From Pararhizobium gei (GTDB lineage: Bacteria; Pseudomonadota; Alphaproteobacteria; Rhizobiales; Rhizobiaceae), in NCBI RefSeq assembly GCF_029223885.1, contig NZ_CP119409.1, forward strand, positions 2,692,001 to 2,756,000: a stretch of DNA of 64,000 nucleotides, given 5' to 3'. Positions 49,408-58,811 of this stretch are shown here, piece by piece. The notes beneath the pieces were generated by a model. The model saw nothing but the letters and a program-made list of their open reading frames with translations. It was not told the origin of the DNA and made no database searches. Each line of letters opens with the position of its first letter. The first letter of the stretch is position 1. Position numbers and translations under genes: made by a program.

Positions 49408-51456
49408 ATGCGCATGAAATACAGACGCGAAATCGACGGTCTCAGATCCGTCGCGGTCATCCCCGTTGTGCTCTTCCATGCGGGCGTCAAAGGCTTTAGC
49501 GGCGGGTTTGTCGGTGTCGACATCTTTTTCGTCATCAGCGGCTATCTGATCACGTCGATCATCGCTGCAGAGCATGAAAAAGGCCAGTTTTCAATTGTCC
49601 GCTTCTACGAGCGGCGCGTGCGCCGCATTCTGCCGGTACTGTTTGTAGTCCTTCTCTGCTGCCTGCCCTTTGTATGGGCCTGGATGCTGCCGCAGCAGAT
49701 GGAGAGTTTTGCCGAAAGCCTTGTCGCCGTCTGCCTGTTTCTCTCCAATGTGTTTTTCTGGAGCCAGAGCGGCGGCTATTTCTCATCCGCCGCCGACGAG
49801 CAGCCCCTGCTTCACACCTGGAGCCTGGCGGTGGAGGAGCAGTATTACGTGCTCTTCCCCTTGCTTGTTGCCCTGCTGTGGCGTTTCGGCCGCAGAGCAT
49901 TGATCGGGACAATCGCAGCATTTGCCGTTGCGAGCCTGGCGCTCGCCCAGTACGGCTCGCTGAACTTTGCCAACGCCAATTTCTACCTGCCGCACACGCG
50001 CGCATGGGAACTTCTGGCAGGCTCCCTCTGCGCACTGCTGGTGCGGGGCGACAGAACCTTTCGCAGCAACAGCCTCTCGCTTGCCGGACTGGCAATCATT
50101 CTGTTTTCCGTGCTTGCCTATGACGAGGCGACGCCGTTTCCCTCGCTGTACGCGGTGGTTCCCGTGCTCGGCGCCGTTATGGTCATTCTCTGGGGTACGT
50201 CCGGCACCGTCACCGCCCGCCTTCTGTCGACGCCGCCGATGGTCGGTATCGGGCTGATCAGCTACAGTCTCTATCTCTGGCATCAGCCGGTTCTGGCCTT
50301 CGCCCGCATCCGCAGCCTGACCGAGCCGTCGGCTCTGCTGTTGGGATCGCTCGCCCTGGCCTGCGTTCCCCTTGCCTATCTGTCATGGCGGTTTATCGAA
50401 GGGCCCTTCCGCAAGGGCAAAGCGGTCACACTGTTCCCGCAACGCGGTCGTCTCTTTACGGCCGCCGCCCTCACCGCCTCATTCTTCATTGCCCTTGGCT
50501 TCTATGGCAGTACCCATAATGGGCTGGATTTCCGCCTCCCGCAGGAAGCGCGGCTTGCGATTGCTCGGGAACGACACGATCCGGTGCTCGACACTTGCCT
50601 CTTCGACAAGGGTGAAATTTCTCTGCCCCATCCGGTCCGCGCCTGCCTGACCGCCCATTCGAACGACAGCGAAACAATTCTGATCGGCGATTCCCACGGG
50701 GCAGCGCTTGCGGGCGTGGCGCTACGCAGCTTCGATGCCGCCGCGCTCGACCTCTACGTTATGACGCATTCGGCCTGCGTCGGCTTTTCAGGGTTTTTTG
50801 TCAGCAATCCGAAATATCGGCTGCGCTGCAATGCCTTCTTCACAGGCATCGAGGATTATATCGACAAGACCGACAAGAAAACGGTGATCATGGCAAGCCG
50901 CTGGACCCTCTATGTCGAGGGAACGCCCTTCGACAATGGCGAAGGCGGGATCGAATCGCTCGGCCCGACCTATGTTGATCTCCTCGATCGCATGGACGAG
51001 CCCGCAAGCCGCGACGATCCGGCCCGCAAGGCCCGCGTCCTCAAGCAATATGTGGCGGATGTGCAGAAATATCTCGATGCCGGCCGAAATGTCGTGCTTG
51101 TCTACCCCATACCCGAGGCAGGCTGGAACGTGCCGGAAATCGTCGCAAAGTCAGCGATGGCCGGGCGCACCGATCTGGCGTTCAGCACGGGTTACGACCG
51201 GTATCAGGAGCGGAACCGGGCGGTAATCGAGGCGTTCGACGGCATATCCCATCCCAACTTGTTCCGCGTCAAACCGGCCGGCAGCCTTTGCAACAAGGCA
51301 ATTCCCGACCGCTGCATCAACAGCCTCAGCGCCGAAAGGATCTTCTATTTCGACGACGATCATCTGTCGGATGCAGGAGCGGCGCTGGTGGTTCCCGCCT
51401 TGCTGGAGGCCGTTCGTACCATCGCCGGCCGCACGCCGGCTGCTGTCACGCAATAA
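49408..51456 (+). CDS. OatA/OafA-like acyltransferase with C-terminal SGNH domain
   Basis: The 682-residue protein starts with the acyltransferase-3 signature YRREIDGLRSVAVIPVVLFHAG and GFVGVDIFFVISGYLIT, then about ten membrane helices to residue 370. A periplasmic SGNH hydrolase-like domain follows, with the nucleophile motif ILIGDSHGAAL and the Asp-x-x-His pair in DDDHLSDAGA. The family O-acetylates LPS, exopolysaccharide or peptidoglycan. It stands alone on this strand. A second Met at codon 3 may be the real start. Confidence 0.92.
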   Translation: MRMKYRREIDGLRSVAVIPVVLFHAGVKGFSGGFVGVDIFFVISGYLITSIIAAEHEKGQFSIVRFYERRVRRILPVLFVVLLCCLPFVWAWMLPQQMESFAESLVAVCLFLSNVFFWSQSGGYFSSAADEQPLLHTWSLAVEEQYYVLFPLLVALLWRFGRRALIGTIAAFAVASLALAQYGSLNFANANFYLPHTRAWELLAGSLCALLVRGDRTFRSNSLSLAGLAIILFSVLAYDEATPFPSLYAVVPVLGAVMVILWGTSGTVTARLLSTPPMVGIGLISYSLYLWHQPVLAFARIRSLTEPSALLLGSLALACVPLAYLSWRFIEGPFRKGKAVTLFPQRGRLFTAAALTASFFIALGFYGSTHNGLDFRLPQEARLAIARERHDPVLDTCLFDKGEISLPHPVRACLTAHSNDSETILIGDSHGAALAGVALRSFDAAALDLYVMTHSACVGFSGFFVSNPKYRLRCNAFFTGIEDYIDKTDKKTVIMASRWTLYVEGTPFDNGEGGIESLGPTYVDLLDRMDEPASRDDPARKARVLKQYVADVQKYLDAGRNVVLVYPIPEAGWNVPEIVAKSAMAGRTDLAFSTGYDRYQERNRAVIEAFDGISHPNLFRVKPAGSLCNKAIPDRCINSLSAERIFYFDDDHLSDAGAALVVPALLEAVRTIAGRTPAAVTQ

Positions 51457-51572
51457 CGCGACTTCGCAACATGTCTTATTGAATTGCGCCGTCCGTAAAT
51501 CAGGGTAGATTCAAACCTTGATGCAAACCAGCAGAGACATTCATTTCGCTGGCAGCACTCGGGAGGTCCGCC

Positions 51573-51797
51573 ATGATGAACGATGATCACTACAAGCACG
51601 TCCTCTGTGCAGATGATATCGCCGCATTGCGGGACGCGTTCGAGCTGTTCTGCCGGGAGCACCACAAGCTACGCTGCGATGCCGACATGGAAGCTTCGGC
51701 CGACTTGATGATACGGCTTTATCGAAACGGCGAGCGCAATCCCGACGCATTGCGGCAAGCCTGCGAAGCATCGCTGGATTATCGGAACGTGGCGTGA
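51573..51797 (+). CDS. Small conserved-looking hypothetical protein, 74 residues
   Basis: It starts MMNDDHYKHVLCADDIAALR and is soluble and helix-rich with three cysteines. CGGGAGG lies 8 nt before the ATG, an unusually good ribosome-binding site, which supports it as a gene. I do not recognise the family. Confidence 0.7.
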   Translation: MMNDDHYKHVLCADDIAALRDAFELFCREHHKLRCDADMEASADLMIRLYRNGERNPDALRQACEASLDYRNVA

Positions 51798-52033
51798 ATC
51801 TCGTATGCCTCGCTTGAGGGCGAGCAGTAAACCCGACGCATGGCGCCGGGCTTGTTTGCTGCCGTGATCGGCGTGATGGCTGCTATGCTCACGACAGCGC
51901 AGAAGCCGTGTGGACCTCGCCGTTATCATCAGTCTCCGCAACAATGAAACTGTCGTCCAGCATTTTCAGTCTGCGGCAACAATAGAGATGTGTCAGCCAA
52001 TCGAACAACGTCCCCGTTAACCGGGCGACCAGA

Positions 52034-52270
52034 TTAGCGTCTTGGCAACAGAGCACGGCCAGCGTTGCGTATGGTGATCGAGGAGTCGGACATCTGGGCA
52101 ACCAGTCCGGCCGCCATGGCCGATTCAAGCGCGTCGGTGTAACTCTTGCCTTCCAGGCCTTGCTTTCTCGCATGACTTTCCACAGCGCCGCGGGTGGCAG
52201 TCGGGGAAATCCCATATCGGGCGTTCTTGAAGGCATTGACGATTATTTGATGCTGGTCGGCGAGGGTCAT
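52034..52270 (-). CDS. Small hypothetical protein, 78 residues
   Basis: From the ATG at 52270 (preceded by CGGAG) the protein reads MTLADQHQIIVNAFKNARYG and continues with a helix, loop, helix and strand pattern ending ITIRNAGRALLPRR. That pattern could be a winged-helix fold. The longer frame upstream has no ribosome-binding site. It stands alone between a small gene and tRNA-Lys. Function unknown. Confidence 0.65.
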   Translation of the reverse strand: MTLADQHQIIVNAFKNARYGISPTATRGAVESHARKQGLEGKSYTDALESAMAAGLVAQMSDSSITIRNAGRALLPRR

Positions 52271-52445
52271 GATTGTGCTCCGATGGATTGCCCCGGTGCT
52301 ATCAGGAAAGCCGCGAAGTAGATAGGGCGATCCGGGTTTGGCTGAGAGAAAGCGTACAAGACGCGACGCTCTTCCAGATACAATCAAAAAGGCCGTTACC
52401 CTGAGGTACCACTGCGCGCGTCATTAAAATTCTGACTGAAAATTT

Positions 52446-52521
<76 letters not shown>

Positions 52522-52648
52522 GTCCAGAACCGCGTTGCTGCGGTCTGATGGGGCGTATAATGGCCTTCTGACGGCTTGTCTACCCCCGCAATGCATTTAC
52601 CGCCGCTTTCCGCGGAAAAATCTGTATGGGCCGTTTGTGCCCTGTTTT

Positions 52649-53566
52649 TCAAAGATAAAGTTCGCCGGCGGCAATTTTGACCGCTTGTCCGCCGATCCGG
52701 GCAGCGGCAATTTCGCCGCTCGCGATATCGAGGTGGAGGTGCAGAAAGGACGGTCGGCCCATTTCCACGCCCTGCTCGATCATAAAAGGATGATGGCCGT
52801 CAATCAGGCGGTCGAAATGATGGATCGTGCCGGCAAAGGCTGCAAGGGCCGAGCCCGTGGCGGGGTCCTCGACGATCCCCATTCCCGGCGCGAACATGCG
52901 GCTGTGAAACCGTGCCGTATGGTTGACGCCGCCCCGGCAGTAAACATAGGCGCCGGCAAGCCGTCCTTCCGCCATGGGCGCGACCTTCTCCCAAAGCCCC
53001 GGCTCGAACTCGATTGCCGCGGCAGAAGCGACATCGTGCACCGGGATCATCGCGAAGGGCACGCCGGCGCTCCAGAAGGTCGGGACATGATTTTCGAAAC
53101 CGACCTGCGTCACCTTGAGGCTCAGGGCATTGGCGATTTCCAGCCGGTCGAACTCAGCCGGCAGTTGTACGGGCTTTCTGGGAACATCGAACTCGGCAAA
53201 TGTGACCGCACCCTCCCGTCCCTGTATTGCGCAGCGCACCGGCCCGACATTTTCCTCGAGCATCTGGACGAGGTCGAAATTACCGCTCGCAGCGTCCCTG
53301 CCGTCCTCTGCGAGGGCAACCGCTGCACCAACGGTGGGATGACCGGCGAAAGGCAATTCGTGTCCCGGCGTAAAGATCCGCAGCCGGGCGGTATGGGCCG
53401 GATTGTCCGCCGGCTGCACGAATACCGTTTCGGACAGATTGAACTCCATGGCGATTGCCTGCATCCGCCTGTCGCTCAAGCCGTCGCCATCGAAGACCAC
53501 CGCAAGCGGGTTTCCCTCCAGCCTGTTTTGTGTGAACACGTCGTAGATTGCGTAACGCCGAGCCAC
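52649..53566 (-). CDS. PhzF-family isomerase/epimerase-like protein
   Basis: The protein has 305 residues from a GTG at 53566 preceded by AGAGAGG; the longer frame lacks family homology. PhzF features are [35 protein letters not shown] with the catalytic Glu, [21 protein letters not shown], and [17 protein letters not shown]. Most family members have unknown small-molecule substrates. It is third in a leftward run after the endonuclease-family and Nudix genes. Confidence 0.9.
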   Translation of the reverse strand: MARRYAIYDVFTQNRLEGNPLAVVFDGDGLSDRRMQAIAMEFNLSETVFVQPADNPAHTARLRIFTPGHELPFAGHPTVGAAVALAEDGRDAASGNFDLVQMLEENVGPVRCAIQGREGAVTFAEFDVPRKPVQLPAEFDRLEIANALSLKVTQVGFENHVPTFWSAGVPFAMIPVHDVASAAAIEFEPGLWEKVAPMAEGRLAGAYVYCRGGVNHTARFHSRMFAPGMGIVEDPATGSALAAFAGTIHHFDRLIDGHHPFMIEQGVEMGRPSFLHLHLDIASGEIAAARIGGQAVKIAAGELYL

Positions 53567-53630
53567 GATAACCTCTCTTTCCGGTTTTCCCTGACCTTGC
53601 ATGCCGAACGGCGGGCAGCAAGCGGAAACG

Positions 53631-54359
53631 CTAAAGCACCGTCTGGAAAACCCAGGCCAGTACCGGCGGCATGAACGATGAATAGGGGTACAGATGCGGG
53701 TCCGGGCTGTGGATCGCCACGGCCTCGTCGATCTCGGGTTGGGCATCGGCAGCGAGATGCCTGTCGATGCAGTTGATCAAATCCCTGGCGGTCACGGAAA
53801 AGCGGTAGACGCGGAACACAGTCACGACACCGTTGTCATGCATGGCCTGAAGTCCCGCAACATCCGTGGCGTCGGCCAGGTCCAGGCCAGTTTCCTCGCG
53901 CACCTCCCGCGCCATGTTGCTGTCGAGATTGCAGAAACCATCTTCCACGTCGCTGGGGTCAAGCGACCCGGCGGCGCAGTAGACCCGCCCCGGATTGGCG
54001 GTGTGGGCGGCCATCCTGATGGCGATCACGGCGCCGTCCGAGGACAGAATGACCGGTAGCGCGAAAATATGCAGGGCGGCATCGAGCGGTCGGGTCTTTC
54101 GCCAGAGCAGGAAGGCGGAAAACGGTACCATATGCATGTCGCCGGAAATCACCCCATCCTCGATCCTGATCCAGCGAGGAAGCATCATGGGGCCGTCGAA
54201 CAAAGCCGGATTGGCCGCGACCTCCTGCTGCCAATTCCGCGCGATCGAGTCCCGTTCGGCGATGGCGTAGGGATGTGGCCCGCCGATCACCGGAAGCTGT
54301 ATCCGATCGACGGAAAAGACTGTGCGCTCATCGGGCCACGCGGCTCTGTTGCTGATCAT
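53631..54359 (-). CDS. Nudix hydrolase
   Basis: The 242-residue protein has a Nudix box, which appears as GSLDPSDVEDGFCNLDSNMAREVREETGLDL. The REVREETGLDL half is classic, but the spacer before it is longer than the standard GX5EX7. It would hydrolyse a nucleoside-diphosphate-linked compound; the substrate is unknown. It lies 12 nt downstream of the endonuclease-family gene, so the two are cotranscribed. Confidence 0.87.
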   Translation of the reverse strand: MISNRAAWPDERTVFSVDRIQLPVIGGPHPYAIAERDSIARNWQQEVAANPALFDGPMMLPRWIRIEDGVISGDMHMVPFSAFLLWRKTRPLDAALHIFALPVILSSDGAVIAIRMAAHTANPGRVYCAAGSLDPSDVEDGFCNLDSNMAREVREETGLDLADATDVAGLQAMHDNGVVTVFRVYRFSVTARDLINCIDRHLAADAQPEIDEAVAIHSPDPHLYPYSSFMPPVLAWVFQTVL

Positions 54360-54371
54360 GGCGTTCCTCCG

Positions 54372-55478
54372 TCAGACATCGAGGGTCACGACGACCGGGC
54401 AGTGGTCCGACGCTTTCGGACGGTCCCAGCCCGTCCGCGGATAGCGCTCGACCTCCTGCCCCGGCGGGAAAAGCGTCCGATAAGGCTGGCCCGCACGGAT
54501 GATTTCCGGGACGCTCGATGGATTGCGCTGCGCCAAGGCCTTCGAAAGCCAGATATAATCAAGCTGGCAGAGATGCCGCTCCTGCGGCCCGCGGCTGTGG
54601 AAGAGTGTCCAACGATCCAGCTCCGGACGGCGCCGGACGACATTTTCAACGAAGCCGTCATGGCTGAAAATATCGAGCGCGCTGGCGCTTTCCTGCCGCG
54701 GGACGAAGCTGTAGCCGCCGCGCCGGTCGCCGGTCACGTCCACCCTTTCCTGGTAGTCGTTCATATCGCCGCAGACAGCGAACATCTCGCCATCCGTATT
54801 GCCCGCACCGAAACGATTTTCGATGATCCTGCGAACGGCAGCCACTTCGGCCGTCCTGACCGGCATGGTCGAAGTCCGTCCGTCAAACCCGTTCCGCGCC
54901 GGTCCCATAGACTTGAGATGCACAACGAAAAGCGTCAGTGGCCGCCCGCCGATCCTGAAATCGAGCTCCAGACAGTCCCGCTTGAAGATCCTGTCCCCTG
55001 GCACGTTCGTTGCGGCAAGCCCGTCGTTGAACAGATCGAGATCGGCATAGGTGAGGCTTGCGTGGGATTTGACGTCGATGCATTCGATCTTGCGGCCGTC
55101 GCGCGTTTCCTCGCGCACCAGCACCGCGACATCGATGCCGCGGCTGTCGTTTCCCTCAATCAGGTATTTCTGCCGATAGCCATTACCAACCATCTTGAAA
55201 AGATAGCCATATTCGAAAGCCTGCAGCGCGGCCATGTTGTCGGCCTCCTGCAGGCAGAGAATGTCGGCGTCGCAATCGGCAATCGCCAGCGCCGACATCT
55301 GTCGCGTATCATCGGTATGTGAGATCGTCCGCGCCTCCTCCAGCCTCTGATATTCGCCTTCGCTCTTCACCTCGAACAGGCGCAGCACGCGGTCCTGTTT
55401 CAAGATGTTGCGAAATCCGGAAAAATCGAACCTGCTCATCAGGTTCTCGATATTGAAGGTGGCAAGGCGAAGGGACAT
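54372..55478 (-). CDS. Endonuclease/exonuclease/phosphatase family protein
   Basis: The 368-residue protein has the EEP fold: LRLATFNIENL with the Asn, DADILCLQEADN with the metal-binding Glu, LFVVHLKSM, FAVCGDMNDYQER and the final KASDHCPVVVTL with Asp-His. Members cut phosphodiester bonds in DNA, phosphoinositides or other substrates. No signal peptide is seen. It is first in a leftward three-gene operon. Confidence 0.92.
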   Translation of the reverse strand: MSLRLATFNIENLMSRFDFSGFRNILKQDRVLRLFEVKSEGEYQRLEEARTISHTDDTRQMSALAIADCDADILCLQEADNMAALQAFEYGYLFKMVGNGYRQKYLIEGNDSRGIDVAVLVREETRDGRKIECIDVKSHASLTYADLDLFNDGLAATNVPGDRIFKRDCLELDFRIGGRPLTLFVVHLKSMGPARNGFDGRTSTMPVRTAEVAAVRRIIENRFGAGNTDGEMFAVCGDMNDYQERVDVTGDRRGGYSFVPRQESASALDIFSHDGFVENVVRRRPELDRWTLFHSRGPQERHLCQLDYIWLSKALAQRNPSSVPEIIRAGQPYRTLFPPGQEVERYPRTGWDRPKASDHCPVVVTLDV

Positions 55479-55640
55479 CAGACGATTCCGTATGCGGTGC
55501 CGCGACTTTAGACAAAGACTGGCAAATGTCGAACCTCTTTCGCACCCGGCCGCGGAACGTCGCTATGCATGGTAGTTGATTATATTCAGCATATCTGCGA
55601 TCCGGAAGCGGGCAGGCTGTTGCTGGCGGGGAGAAACAGA

Positions 55641-57542
55641 ATGGGTACAGAGACCGGGTGGCGCGCGCGGATGCGCTACGAGTTCGACAAGAGCATGGCT
55701 GCCGGTCCCATCGCCCTGATCGGCTGGCTAACGGTTATTTCTCTTGTCGTCATCGTTCTTGCAGGCCTTTTCCTGGCCCTGACGCAGATTGCGCCGGAAG
55801 GCGGGGAACCCGTCAGCTTCATCGAAGGCGCCTGGGAATCGCTGATGCGGACCATGGATGCCGGCGCCATGGGCGGCGATGTCGGCTGGGCCTTTCGCGG
55901 TGTCTCGCTGTTCGTGACGATCGCCGGCATTTTCGTCTTCTCGGCCTTGATCGGCGTTTTGAGCGCAGGCCTTGAAAACAAGCTCGAGGAATTACGCAAG
56001 GGTCGTTCGCAGGTGCTGGAACAGGATCACACGATCATCCTCAACTGGTCGCCATCGATTTTCGATGTGATCGCCGAGCTTGTCATTGCCAACACGAGCC
56101 GCCGCAAGCCGCGCATCGTCATCATGGCCAACAAGGACAAGGTCGAGATGGAGGACGAGATCGCGGCCAAAGTCGCCGATCTCAAGAATACGCGCATTAT
56201 CTGCCGCAGCGGCGACCCGACGGATCTCTATGATCTCACAATCGTCAATCCGCCTACCTCGCGCTCCGTCATCGTGCTCTCACCGGAAGGTGACGATCCC
56301 GATTCGCAGGTCATTAAAAGCGTTCTGGCACTGGTCAACGATCCCGGCCGACGGACGAAGCCGTACCAGATCGCGGCGGAAATCCGCGACAGCAGAAATG
56401 CCGATGTCGCCCGCATCGTCGGTGGCAGCGAATTGCAGCTCGTTCTCGCCGACGACCTGATCTCCCGCATCGTCGTCCATTCCAGCCGTCAAACGGGCCT
56501 GAGCGCTGTCTATTCCGAACTGCTCGATTTCGAAGGTTGCGAAATCTATACGCTGGAGCAACCCGACATCATGGGAAAGAGCTTTGCTGCAGCCGTCATG
56601 GCCTATGAGACCTCGACCTTGATCGGCCTTCGCGACGAACGGGGCAAAATTCTTCTCAACCCGCCGCCCGGCCGCATTTTCAAGCCGGGAGAACAGGCTG
56701 TCATCGTCGCTGAGGACGATGCTGCGATCAGGTCCGGCAATCATCAAGTCCACATCGAGAAGGAGGCTATTCTGCCCGTCTCGCCGCGCCAGATCGGTCC
56801 GGAGCGGACGTTGATTCTCGGCTGGAACCGCCGCGGCCCAATCATCAGCTTCGAATTGTCCCGCTACGTCGCTCCCGGTTCTCTGCTGACCATTGCCGCC
56901 GACACGCCGGAACTCGAGCGGGAGATCGGCGCATTGATGGTCGCCAACGGCAACATGGCCGTCGATTACCGGATTGTCGATACGAGCAGCCGCGAGCAGC
57001 TCGATGCGCTGGAGATTCCAAGCTACGACCACGTGCTCGTGCTCGGCTACAGTGATCATATGGCGCCGCAGCCGGCTGACACACGGACACTGGTGACGCT
57101 TTTGCAACTCCGCAAGATCGCCGAAAAGGCCGGAAGGCATATCAGCGTCGTCAGCGAGATGACGGATGTGCGCAACCGCGAACTGGCGGAGGTCACCCGT
57201 GCCGACGATTTCGTCGTCAGCAACAAGCTGGTCAGCCTGATGCTCGCCCAGGCTTCCGAGAATGAATCCATGGCTGCGATCTTCGACGAACTGCTCGATG
57301 AGAACGGTTCTGAAATCTATATGCGCCCGGTCAGCGATTATGTCCGGATCGACGAGCCGCTGACCTACTACACCATCTGCCTTGCTGCGCTGCGCCGGGG
57401 CGAAGTCGCAATCGGCTATCGCCGCCAGCGCGACGAGGCTCCGGACCCACGCAGGCTCGGCGGTGTCGTGGTCAACCCGTCGAAAGCGGAAAAACTGCTC
57501 TACAGCGAAGAGGACCGGGTCATCGTTCTGGCGCAGGATTGA
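55641..57542 (+). CDS. CASTOR/POLLUX-like ion channel with RCK/TrkA-type domains
   Basis: The protein has 633 residues from the ATG at 55641, preceded by GGGGAGAAA; the upstream ATG at 55569 lacks a site. Two membrane helices (IALIGWLTVISLVVIVLAGLFLAL, GVSLFVTIAGIFVFSALIGVLSAGL) flank a short pore-like region. Two large Rossmann/RCK-like cytoplasmic repeats follow (HTIILNWSPSIFDVIAELV and RTLILGWNRRGPIISFELSRY). This is the bacterial homolog group of the plant CASTOR and POLLUX nuclear channels. It would pass cations under nucleotide or ion control. Confidence 0.9.
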   Translation: MGTETGWRARMRYEFDKSMAAGPIALIGWLTVISLVVIVLAGLFLALTQIAPEGGEPVSFIEGAWESLMRTMDAGAMGGDVGWAFRGVSLFVTIAGIFVFSALIGVLSAGLENKLEELRKGRSQVLEQDHTIILNWSPSIFDVIAELVIANTSRRKPRIVIMANKDKVEMEDEIAAKVADLKNTRIICRSGDPTDLYDLTIVNPPTSRSVIVLSPEGDDPDSQVIKSVLALVNDPGRRTKPYQIAAEIRDSRNADVARIVGGSELQLVLADDLISRIVVHSSRQTGLSAVYSELLDFEGCEIYTLEQPDIMGKSFAAAVMAYETSTLIGLRDERGKILLNPPPGRIFKPGEQAVIVAEDDAAIRSGNHQVHIEKEAILPVSPRQIGPERTLILGWNRRGPIISFELSRYVAPGSLLTIAADTPELEREIGALMVANGNMAVDYRIVDTSSREQLDALEIPSYDHVLVLGYSDHMAPQPADTRTLVTLLQLRKIAEKAGRHISVVSEMTDVRNRELAEVTRADDFVVSNKLVSLMLAQASENESMAAIFDELLDENGSEIYMRPVSDYVRIDEPLTYYTICLAALRRGEVAIGYRRQRDEAPDPRRLGGVVVNPSKAEKLLYSEEDRVIVLAQD

Positions 57543-57643
57543 CCGTCTGAAAATGCATCTCGATTGCCGAACCGCCCTTTTAACTTGATAAGCTGGCGCT
57601 AGCTTGTCTTTCTCGTCTGGCGCGATCCGATCGAGGAACAATC

Positions 57644-58693
57644 ATGGAATATCGTCTTCTCGGCCGTTCCGGCCTCAAGATTTCAACGCTCACCGTCGGC
57701 ACGATGACGTTCGGCGGCAAGGGCTGGGCAAAGACTGTCGGCGATCTCGGCGTCAATGACGCCCGCCGTCTGGTCGATCTCTGCCTTGACGCCGGCGTCA
57801 ATCTGATCGACACGGCCGACGTTTATTCCCAAGGCGTCTCGGAGGAGATTATTGGCGAGATCCTCGGCGGCGAGCGCAAGAACGGCGTGCTGATCGCCAC
57901 CAAGGCACGCTTTCCCATGGGTGATGGCCCGAACGATGCCGGCTCCTCGCGACACCATCTGGTGCGCGCTTGCGAGGCCAGTCTCCGGCGACTGAAGACC
58001 GATGTTATCGACCTGTATCAATTGCACGAATGGGATGGCCAGACGCCGCTTGAGGAAACCATGGAAGCGCTCGACCTGCTCGTGCGCCATGGCAAGGTGC
58101 GCTATAACGGCTGCTCCAACTTCTCCGGCTGGCACATCATGAAAGCGCTCGGCATCAGCGCGACCGACCATCGCCACCGCTTCGTCAGCCAGCAGATCCA
58201 CTACACCTTGGAAGCGCGCGACGCAGAATACGAGCTGCTGCCGGTCTCGATCGACCAGGGTCTTGGTGTTCTTGTCTGGAGCCCGCTGGCCGGCGGCCTG
58301 TTGTCCGGCAAGCACCGGCGCGACAAGACGGCGGAGGGATCGCGCCAGCTTGCCGGCTGGGACGAGCCACCGATCCGCGACGAAGACCGGTTATGGGCGA
58401 TCGTCGACACACTGGTCGCGATCGCGGAAAGCCGCGTCGTTTCCGGGGCACAGGTCGCTCTTGCCTGGCTGATCGGCCGCAAGCCAGTCACATCGGTGAT
58501 CATAGGCGGACGCACGGAAGCGCAGTTCAAGGACAATCTCGCTGCCGCCGAGCTGACGCTCACCGCCGAGGAGCGCAAGCGCCTTGACGACGTCAGCAAG
58601 CCGCCCGTTCTTTATCCTTACTGGCACCAGCTGCGCACGGCGAGCGATAGGCTCGGCGAGGCAGACTTGTCGCTGCTCGGGCCACATTTATAG
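57644..58693 (+). CDS. Aldo-keto reductase
   Basis: The 349-residue protein begins MEYRLLGRSGLKISTLTVGTMTFGG, typical of the AKR TIM barrel. Catalytic residues are visible as Asp and Tyr in NLIDTADVYSQG, Lys in VLIATKARF and His in DLYQLHEWD. NADPH-binding residues lie in SVIIGGRTEAQFKDNL. It reduces an aldehyde or ketone of unknown identity. It stands between the channel gene and the M20 peptidase, likely as a single gene. Confidence 0.93.
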   Translation: MEYRLLGRSGLKISTLTVGTMTFGGKGWAKTVGDLGVNDARRLVDLCLDAGVNLIDTADVYSQGVSEEIIGEILGGERKNGVLIATKARFPMGDGPNDAGSSRHHLVRACEASLRRLKTDVIDLYQLHEWDGQTPLEETMEALDLLVRHGKVRYNGCSNFSGWHIMKALGISATDHRHRFVSQQIHYTLEARDAEYELLPVSIDQGLGVLVWSPLAGGLLSGKHRRDKTAEGSRQLAGWDEPPIRDEDRLWAIVDTLVAIAESRVVSGAQVALAWLIGRKPVTSVIIGGRTEAQFKDNLAAAELTLTAEERKRLDDVSKPPVLYPYWHQLRTASDRLGEADLSLLGPHL

Positions 58694-58811
58694 GCCATGC
58701 CCACACGTGACAGCCGAACCTGGTTTGGGAAAAGCGGTGTGCAGTGCTGAACGGCCTTGGCTTTTCTCCCGACCTGACGGATATGATCCGGCGAAATAAT
58801 GCTGGAATCTG

